Below the pieces are notes generated by a model, which did no database searches, was not told where the DNA came from, and worked only from the letters and a program-made list of their open reading frames with translations. A stretch of 15,943 nt of DNA from CALMJB01 sp963977945 (GTDB lineage: Bacteria > Actinomycetota > Actinomycetes > Nanopelagicales > Nanopelagicaceae): the NCBI GenBank assembly GCA_963977945.1, contig CAXBQO010000014.1, positions 1 through 15,943 of the forward strand, given 5' to 3'. A program made the translations under genes and the position numbers. Positions 6,657 through 11,444 of the stretch are shown in pieces. Every line of letters starts with the position of its first letter. Position 1 is the first letter of the stretch.

Positions 6657-7190
6657 CTATTTCACATCCGCAGTTAATGGATACGCCACACCAGTTGAAG
6701 AGTGGCAGTCATAACCATTTGGATTTTTTGCCAAATATTTTTGGTGATACTCCTCTGCCAGCCAATAAGTTTTGCCATCAGATGGAACAATTTCGGTAAC
6801 AATCTCGCCAATTTGTTGAGCGTTTAATTGTGATTGATAAATATCACGCGAAGTTTGCGCCACCTTCATTTGTTCGGCGGTAGTTGTGAAAATTGCACTG
6901 CGATATTGAGTGCCGATGTCATTTCCTTGTTGATTTAACGATGTCGGATCATGCATCATCCAAAATTCAGCAAGCAGGCGCAAATAAGAAATTTGATTCG
7001 GATCAAAATGAACCGCCACAGTTTCAGCATGGCCGGTAAGACCGGTGCAAACCTCTTTGTAAGTTGGCTCAGATTTACTGCCACCCATGTAACCAACTGA
7101 AGTTTCAACTACACCGGGTAATTGCCAAAATCTGCGCTCTGCTCCCCAAAAACAACCAGTTGCAAAGTAAGCAGTTTCTTTACTTGTCAT
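6657..7190 (-). CDS. msrA: Peptide-methionine (S)-S-oxide reductase
   Basis: A 177-residue enzyme that reduces methionine-S-sulfoxide, the other stereoisomer to MsrB. The catalytic motif TGCFWGAE (11-18) holds the nucleophile Cys13. Family blocks VGYMGG (about 32-37), GHAETVAVHFDP, FWMMHDPTSLNQQGNDIGTQYRS and the C-terminal NPNGYDCHSSTG follow, with Cys162 the likely resolving cysteine. First gene of the msrA-msrB operon. Its upstream region on the minus strand is purine-rich, which may aid ribosome binding, but no sharp Shine-Dalgarno is seen. No signal peptide. Confidence 0.96.
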   Translation of the reverse strand: MTSKETAYFATGCFWGAERRFWQLPGVVETSVGYMGGSKSEPTYKEVCTGLTGHAETVAVHFDPNQISYLRLLAEFWMMHDPTSLNQQGNDIGTQYRSAIFTTTAEQMKVAQTSRDIYQSQLNAQQIGEIVTEIVPSDGKTYWLAEEYHQKYLAKNPNGYDCHSSTGVAYPLTADVK

Positions 7191-7280
7191 TTACGCAATT
7201 CTCGTTTCTCTTTCTTCTTTTCTTTTTGCTGTTCTTATTAATTCCGTAATGCTGGGAATTCTTTGTGGCTAATGCGCATA

Positions 7281-7298
7281 TTCTTTCAGTTCTTTCAG
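7281..7298. repeat. Tandem 9-bp repeat
   Basis: TTCTTTCAG occurs twice head-to-tail (7281-7289 and 7290-7298) in the 167-bp spacer between msrA and the tRNA gene. The spacer also has a pyrimidine-rich tract at about 7200-7240 (purine-rich on the msrA strand). No other structure is evident apart from a tRNA promoter candidate. Confidence 0.5.
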
Positions 7299-7333
7299 AA
7301 ATTCTCTCGGCCGTTAATTAAGATTTACTGCGA

Positions 7334-7349
7334 TATAGTTGAATACAGT
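7334..7349 (+). promoter_or_regulatory. Candidate -10 region of the tRNA-Arg promoter
   Basis: TATAGT (7334-7339) lies 18 bases before the mature tRNA 5' end, giving an expected start near 7346 and a short leader of about 12 nt. A second possible hexamer, TACAGT, occupies 7344-7349. No clear -35 is present; CCGTTA-like bases sit about 17 nt upstream of the first hexamer. Confidence 0.35.
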
Positions 7350-7357
7350 TTTAACAC

Positions 7358-7429
7358 GCCCCCGTAGCTCAGGGGATAGAGCACTGCCCTCCGGAGGCAG
7401 GTGCGCAGGTTCGATTCCTGCCGGGGGCG
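7358..7429 (+). tRNA. tRNA-Arg (anticodon CCG)
   Basis: A complete cloverleaf of 72 nt. The 7-bp acceptor stem GCCCCCG/CGGGGGC pairs perfectly, with discriminator G at 7429. The D arm is GCTC-AGGGGATA-GAGC. The anticodon stem CTGCC/GGCAG encloses loop CTCCGGA, giving anticodon CCG (reads CGG arginine codons). The variable loop is short (GTGC), and the T arm is GCAGG-TTCGATT-CCTGC. The 3' CCA is not encoded. It stands alone between the msrA and whiB1 leaders. Confidence 0.95.
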
Positions 7430-7440
7430 CTTTACATCAC

Positions 7441-7456
7441 AAAAAATAATTTTTTT
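7441..7456 (+). terminator. Possible terminator after tRNA-Arg
   Basis: A run of six A, then TAAT, then six T, starting 11 nt past the tRNA 3' end. It can fold as an all-AT hairpin ending in U residues. With no GC in the stem it is weak, so it may instead be only an AT-rich spacer or part of the whiB1 promoter region. Confidence 0.25.
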
Positions 7457-7467
7457 ATTGAAAATGC

Positions 7468-7519
7468 TTGTTTATCAAAGTAATTCGCGAGAGAATATTC
7501 CTTGAAATTGTTTATCAAA
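7468..7519. repeat. 12-bp direct repeat upstream of whiB1, 40 bp apart
   Basis: TTGTTTATCAAA occurs exactly twice (7468-7479 and 7508-7519), 40 bp start to start, in the 157-bp spacer between tRNA-Arg and whiB1. Each copy has TTG and CAA half-sites in inverted orientation, so a dimeric regulator could bind each one. This placement suggests regulation of whiB1. Confidence 0.5.
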
Positions 7520-7536
7520 TTTCAAAATCTTTTTAA

Positions 7537-7560
7537 ATTTTGGCTCATACGGGCCAAAAT
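7537..7560. promoter_or_regulatory. Perfect inverted repeat upstream of whiB1 (operator candidate)
   Basis: ATTTTGGC (7537-7544) and GCCAAAAT (7553-7560) form a perfect 8-bp dyad with an 8-nt centre, ending 26 bp before the whiB1 ATG. It does not match the TGTGA-N6-TCACA consensus known for CRP control of mycobacterial whiB1. No T-run follows, so an operator is more likely than a terminator. Confidence 0.5.
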
Positions 7561-7586
7561 GACCCTGAAGTGGATGTGCTGACAAC

Positions 7587-7865
7587 ATGGATTGGCGACA
7601 CGAGGCGATTTGTCGCCACGAAGATCCAGAGATTTTCTTTCCAGTTGGAAATACCGGTCCTGCGCTACAACAAATTGAAGAGGCTAAAAAGATTTGTAAT
7701 CGCTGTCCGGTGAAAGAGCCATGCCTTGCTTGGGCGCTAGAGAGTGGACAAGATTCTGGCGTTTGGGGCGGATTATCTGAAGATGAGCGTCGCGCAATGA
7801 AGCGCAGAGCAGCGAGAAATCGCGCTCGCATGATGGAACAAGGTTTTAACTCACCGGAAAATTAA
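7587..7865 (+). CDS. whiB1: WhiB1-type iron-sulfur transcriptional regulator
   Basis: A 92-residue Wbl protein. The four [4Fe-4S] cysteines are Cys9, Cys37, Cys40 and Cys46, the same spacing as in M. tuberculosis WhiB1 and Streptomyces WhiE. The opening MDWRHEAIC and the GVWGG turn (58-62, with Trp60 corresponding to the residue that contacts the primary sigma factor) are diagnostic of the WhiB1 class. The basic C-terminal tail KRRAARNRARMM is the DNA-contacting part. WhiB1 is essential and nitric-oxide sensitive in mycobacteria. It converges on pdtaS, as whiB1 (Rv3219) does with Rv3220c, and its last 20 bp overlap that gene. No Shine-Dalgarno is obvious. A dyad and a direct repeat lie upstream. 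Confidence 0.95.
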   Translation: MDWRHEAICRHEDPEIFFPVGNTGPALQQIEEAKKICNRCPVKEPCLAWALESGQDSGVWGGLSEDERRAMKRRAARNRARMMEQGFNSPEN

Positions 7866-9303
7866 TTTCGGCAATGGTGTGACCATCGGCTGAAAATATT
7901 TTTAGTACGCCATTTAATTCATTTTTAATTAAATTTGAAACTATCTGCATTCCCAAATTACTAGAAGTCTCTAATTCAAATTGGGGTGGCAAATTATTGG
8001 CACTATCTTTTACCTGAACATTTATTTGTTTTTGATCTCGCTTAACTACAACTTCTAACTGGCCAGGTTTTGTAGTTTGATTTTTTTCAAAGCCATGCTC
8101 GATTGCATTATGAATTAGTTCGGTCAGAATCAGGGCAAGATTGGTAGCGGTTTTAGAATCTAGAATTCCAAACTCTCCAAGTTTAGAAAATTCAATGTCG
8201 GCGCTGGTTAACCCAATTGCATTTGCCAAAATCAATTCATAAACCCCATCAAACTCAACTAATTCCGCTGAACTTTTGGTCAGAGTTTCATGCACCAATG
8301 CAATTGAAGAAACTCGGCGCACCGCTTCTTCTAATGCGGCCGAAGCAGTTGGATCTTGAACCCGGCGCGCTTGCAAACGCAACAGTGCAGATACGGTTTG
8401 TAAATTATTTTTAACTCGGTGATGAATCTCTTTGATGGTGGTTTCTTTGGACATCAAAGCTAAATCACGAGTTTTAAGTTCGGTGATGTTATTTAGCAAA
8501 ACAATTGCACCAATTCGATTTTTTTCAATTTGTAATGGCATAACGAGCAAATCTAAAGTGGCAGAGGCGTTTTGAAATTCAATACGTTGCACAGTTTTTC
8601 CATTTAATAAATTTTTATATGTGTCATCGGCCGGTGTATGCCGTTTGTTATTTAAACCATCAAAAATTGTTCCTAAATTCTTTTGTTCTAGTTCTCCGCT
8701 CTCCCCCAAGCGATTTAATGCAGATCTAGCGTTTGGGCTGGCAAACAGCACTTGCCCATTTGCATCTAAGCGAATTAAGCCATCGCCAACTCGCGGGGCG
8801 GAATCTAAATTAAAGTTTGCCGATTTAATTGGGAAATTTGCGCTGGCAATCATTTGGCAAATAATTGCGGCAATCTCTTGATAATTACTTTCAAGTTTAG
8901 AGTTTGCCCGCCCTAAATTGGTATTGCGATATCTAGCGATAACTGCGATTACCGCTGCTTCAAATGCCACCGGAATGTATTCAACTACTGCGGAAATCTC
9001 ACCAAATTTTTGCGGCGAATTTGGTTTTGTGATTTCACCACTTGATAAGGCTTGATCTAAATCTGGGTTTGCGCCCCAATTAATTTTGCTGCTGACCAAA
9101 TCGTTTGCAAAAACTGTAGCCGCAGTTGTTGGTCGAATTTGGGCGGTCGCAATGAAGCCATCTGGCCAATTTTTTTGATCTTTACGCTGTGGAACCCATA
9201 GAACTAAATCGGAAAAAGAGAGATCGGAAAGCATGCGCCATTGCACCAAGAGCGCTGATAAATAACGCGCTTCAGCTGAAGTTAGATTTGAAAGATTTTC
9301 CAT
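7846..9303 (-). CDS. pdtaS: PdtaS-type sensor histidine kinase
   Basis: A 485-residue cytoplasmic kinase with no membrane segment. An N-terminal GAF-like domain (about 15-130) starts with the PdtaS-typical QWRMLSDLSFSDLVLW (21-36). A PAS domain follows (about 168-275), then a HisKA_2 phosphoacceptor box EIHHRVKNNLQTVSALLRL (292-310, His294/His295). The ATPase domain has N-box TELIHNAIEHG (394-404, Asn399) and glycine box SSNLGMQIV (447-455). PdtaS phosphorylates PdtaR, an RNA-binding ANTAR antiterminator; no pdtaR is in this window. The ATG lies inside the end of the upstream Ssd-like gene (32-bp overlap), so coupled translation is likely. The homology to the PdtaS N terminus supports this start. 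Confidence 0.93.
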   Translation of the reverse strand: MENLSNLTSAEARYLSALLVQWRMLSDLSFSDLVLWVPQRKDQKNWPDGFIATAQIRPTTAATVFANDLVSSKINWGANPDLDQALSSGEITKPNSPQKFGEISAVVEYIPVAFEAAVIAVIARYRNTNLGRANSKLESNYQEIAAIICQMIASANFPIKSANFNLDSAPRVGDGLIRLDANGQVLFASPNARSALNRLGESGELEQKNLGTIFDGLNNKRHTPADDTYKNLLNGKTVQRIEFQNASATLDLLVMPLQIEKNRIGAIVLLNNITELKTRDLALMSKETTIKEIHHRVKNNLQTVSALLRLQARRVQDPTASAALEEAVRRVSSIALVHETLTKSSAELVEFDGVYELILANAIGLTSADIEFSKLGEFGILDSKTATNLALILTELIHNAIEHGFEKNQTTKPGQLEVVVKRDQKQINVQVKDSANNLPPQFELETSSNLGMQIVSNLIKNELNGVLKIFSADGHTIAEINFPVS

Positions 9304-10279
9304 CTAGCCACGACTTTCCGGTTTTTAGTTCTGGTAATCGTAGCCAATTTTGCGCAATCTGGTTTACCTGCTTGAAAAAGTTATCTGAAAGCAGGTTTAA
9401 GTTAACCGGAAATCTATTTATCGCACCGTGATTAAAAGCAACAACAAAGGAATCAATATGTTCGCCATTTCGCATAATCATTTCGTTTTCCTCTGAAATC
9501 ATGTAGTTGAAACGCTGCAGCAAAATTCGACCGGTTTTATCATAGAAATGTTTATTTAAAATTACTGTTAGTGGTTTACGAAACTTTAGCGAGCGATAAT
9601 CTTTTAGAAATTTTTCTAATTGAGTTAAGCCATTTTCAGTTGATGTAGACAGAAATGCAATTTTGCTGCTCGCTTTAACAAGTTCGGTTAGGTATTGCGC
9701 CGGTTTGCGTCGGTCGGTGAAGTATGAGTTTAAAGAGATGACGGGAGAAAACTCAGCTAAATAATTAGAGTCTGCTTTTGCTTTAGTAAGTTGATTTTCA
9801 TTTGTTATCACTTCAATTTGTTGGTGCTGTTGAATTCGAAAATAAATGTGTTGCGCAATCGTCGTTGTGCCAGCGCCACCACTTGCTCCAAAAATTGTGA
9901 TGAGATTTATTTTTGCTTTAGTTGCTCCAAAATTTCTAGCATTTGCAGAGGAGCCAGAAGAACCTAATTTCCTTAGCGGTGGCCGGAAATCATCACTTAA
10001 TTGCTCAATCAAATTAGCAGCGCTGAAGTTTTTGCGATTTACCGTAATTAAATGGGTAGCGAAAGCTTGTTTGATCTGTTTTGGTAGCGCAAAATCGGGG
10101 CAACAAATTAAGTACCAACGTTCTAAATCTGGCAGCTGCAGTATGAAATCGGCGATTTCAATTGGCTCTAGTGTGCGTAAGGCAATTTCACAGCCGTGAT
10201 GAAACAGCAGATTTGCTACCTCAGATTCGAATTCACCATCTTTGATAGCGGTGATGACATTAATGGTCACTGCGGACAA
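9272..10279 (-). CDS. Ssd/CpaE/TadZ-like P-loop ATPase-fold protein with degenerate Walker A
   Basis: A 335-residue protein with the layout of actinobacterial septum-site (Ssd) or CpaE/TadZ proteins: an N-terminal receiver-like domain (about 4-100), a Ser/Gly linker (105-118) and a MinD/ParA-like domain whose P-loop reads GASGGAGTTT (131-140). The deviant-Walker lysines of the MinD/ParA pattern (KGGxGKT) are replaced by Ser and Thr, as is partly seen in CpaE (KGGVGAT). No clear Asp-rich Walker B or switch motif follows, so ATP hydrolysis is doubtful. Such proteins place Flp pilus or division machinery. The TTG start overlaps the SAF gene by 20 bp; an in-frame GTG at 10270 is an alternative. 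It sits between the SAF gene and pdtaS. Confidence 0.7.
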   Translation of the reverse strand: MSAVTINVITAIKDGEFESEVANLLFHHGCEIALRTLEPIEIADFILQLPDLERWYLICCPDFALPKQIKQAFATHLITVNRKNFSAANLIEQLSDDFRPPLRKLGSSGSSANARNFGATKAKINLITIFGASGGAGTTTIAQHIYFRIQQHQQIEVITNENQLTKAKADSNYLAEFSPVISLNSYFTDRRKPAQYLTELVKASSKIAFLSTSTENGLTQLEKFLKDYRSLKFRKPLTVILNKHFYDKTGRILLQRFNYMISEENEMIMRNGEHIDSFVVAFNHGAINRFPVNLNLLSDNFFKQVNQIAQNWLRLPELKTGKSWLDGKSFKSNFS

Positions 10280-10856
10280 TCAAAATTCTGGCATCAACTA
10301 AATGTTGCAAAACAATTTCAACTTGCTCGATTGGTATGGCGACTAAGACTTGTGCTTTTAAGGAATTATTTCGATCAGATACTTGTACTACGCTGATTTG
10401 CGAAATCACTGGTTCGATATTTTTAAAGGTTTTAGTCTCGCGATTTGGCAACGAATAAATATCAACTATTTGGCCACGGCTTAAATCAAGTGGAATATCG
10501 GTGATTTCAAGTGTCAGCGGAACATCGCGAAACTTAAGCGCGAATTCATCATTTGAAATTGAATTAATCGGAAGAAGTTCATTTTCACCTACCTCGCGCA
10601 CCACCATGGTTCCGATAATTGTTTGTTTAGTAGATATGTAACTTGATAATTGTTCGCGCATTGAAACTGCCGCCGGCTTTAAATCTGATTCGGATATCAC
10701 AGCGCCTGGGGCTAGTGAGGTCGTGGTGCGCCAAACGTAATCGACTTTGCCACTTGCTTTTAAGAATGTATTTGCAATTACTAGTGATGAAACTAGCAAA
10801 ATGATTCCGGTCAAGATTCGAGAACTTCTTAAATAATCCAGGATTTTCACCGGCAC
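10260..10856 (-). CDS. SAF-domain (CpaB/RcpC-like) membrane-anchored protein
   Basis: About 198 residues: a short basic N terminus (VKILDYLRSSR), one transmembrane helix (ILTGIILLVSSLVIANTFL), then an extracellular SAF domain with the typical SLAPGAVISESDLKPAAV, TMVVREVGENELLPINSIS and RGQIVDIYSLP segments. CpaB-type SAF proteins take part in Flp pilus assembly; others occur in actinobacteria beside secA. Choosing the start is hard. The frame stays open to a TTG at 11012, but that would run across the divergent Rv3235-family gene. GTG at 10856 or 10850 and TTG at 10883 all give a sensible short anchor, and none has a Shine-Dalgarno. Its stop overlaps the following Ssd-like gene. Confidence 0.72.
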   Translation of the reverse strand: MPVKILDYLRSSRILTGIILLVSSLVIANTFLKASGKVDYVWRTTTSLAPGAVISESDLKPAAVSMREQLSSYISTKQTIIGTMVVREVGENELLPINSISNDEFALKFRDVPLTLEITDIPLDLSRGQIVDIYSLPNRETKTFKNIEPVISQISVVQVSDRNNSLKAQVLVAIPIEQVEIVLQHLVDARILIVRSDH

Positions 10857-10883
10857 AGAATGGTTTAACAAACTAAAATTCAA

Positions 10884-10901
10884 ATCATCCGAACGGATGA
10901 T
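10884..10901. promoter_or_regulatory. 18-bp palindrome in the divergent SAF / Rv3235-family promoter region
   Basis: ATCATCCG (10884-10891), AA, CGGATGAT (10894-10901) is a perfect 8-bp dyad with a 2-bp centre, compact enough for a helix-turn-helix dimer. It ends 32 bp before the ATG of the plus-strand gene and lies 28-34 bp upstream of the favoured SAF starts, so one protein could control both directions. Confidence 0.55.
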
Positions 10902-10933
10902 GGAGCAATTTTTTCGATTTACAAGATTGCCCA

Positions 10934-11443
10934 ATGAACTATTTACTTGATAAATCTGAACAATTACAGCTTGATTTAATATCGGAAAAATACTCTGATC
11001 TATATATTCCAACTCGAAAACTATATTTAGTACCTACGCCAGATAGTGAGTTTGTAGTCGCCGGAACCAGTACTAATTTTTCAAAATACTCTGATGATTT
11101 AGATTTCGCTCCCCAACCATCTTTTTTAGAGGATTTACCTGAAGTAGATGATTGGGTTCAGCGTTTTGTTTTAGGTTTAATAGAAATTTGGGGCGGCAAA
11201 CGCAGCCCCATGCAACTTGCCAGATGGTGTCAGCGCACAGTTCATAAAAAACTTATGGCACAGATAAGTAAATTTAATGTTCAACCTAAACTGCGAAAAA
11301 TTTATATTAATCAACCAATTGAAGGCGTAATCGAAGCCACGGTGACAATTCGAGTAGCAGATCGAGTGCGATCTTTATTGTTACGGTTTGAAGGGGTAGA
11401 TAAACGATGGATTTGTACCGAATTAGAAATTGTTGGCGGTTAA
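10934..11443 (+). CDS. Rv3235-family protein (DUF6459)
   Basis: A 169-residue soluble protein. The conserved actinobacterial domain fills the second half: DDWVQRFVLGLIEIWGGKRSPMQLARWCQRTVHKKL (about 72-107), then INQPIEGVIEATVTIRVADRVRSLLLRFEGVDKRWICTELEIVGG to the end. This matches the Rv3235 pattern of a QLARW core, a mid-domain vE(A/V)xxxV strand and a closing RW-C-T-LE(I/V). The first 70 residues are variable and acidic. Function is unknown. The family is habitually found near secA, and here the two genes are convergent with 1 bp between stops. ATG start; divergent from the SAF gene across a palindrome. Confidence 0.8.
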   Translation: MNYLLDKSEQLQLDLISEKYSDLYIPTRKLYLVPTPDSEFVVAGTSTNFSKYSDDLDFAPQPSFLEDLPEVDDWVQRFVLGLIEIWGGKRSPMQLARWCQRTVHKKLMAQISKFNVQPKLRKIYINQPIEGVIEATVTIRVADRVRSLLLRFEGVDKRWICTELEIVGG

Positions 11444-11444
11444 A

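Noticed and set aside
7064..7249. Plus-strand frame ending in a Phe/Leu-rich stretch, overlapping the msrA start
   Set aside because: The Phe/Leu run comes only from the pyrimidine-rich spacer, and the first half is antisense to msrA. It does not look like a real membrane protein.
10857..11012. Extension of the SAF-domain gene to an upstream TTG
   Set aside because: The added residues resemble no SAF N terminus and would overlap the divergent Rv3235-family gene by 79 bp; starts nearer the membrane helix fit better.
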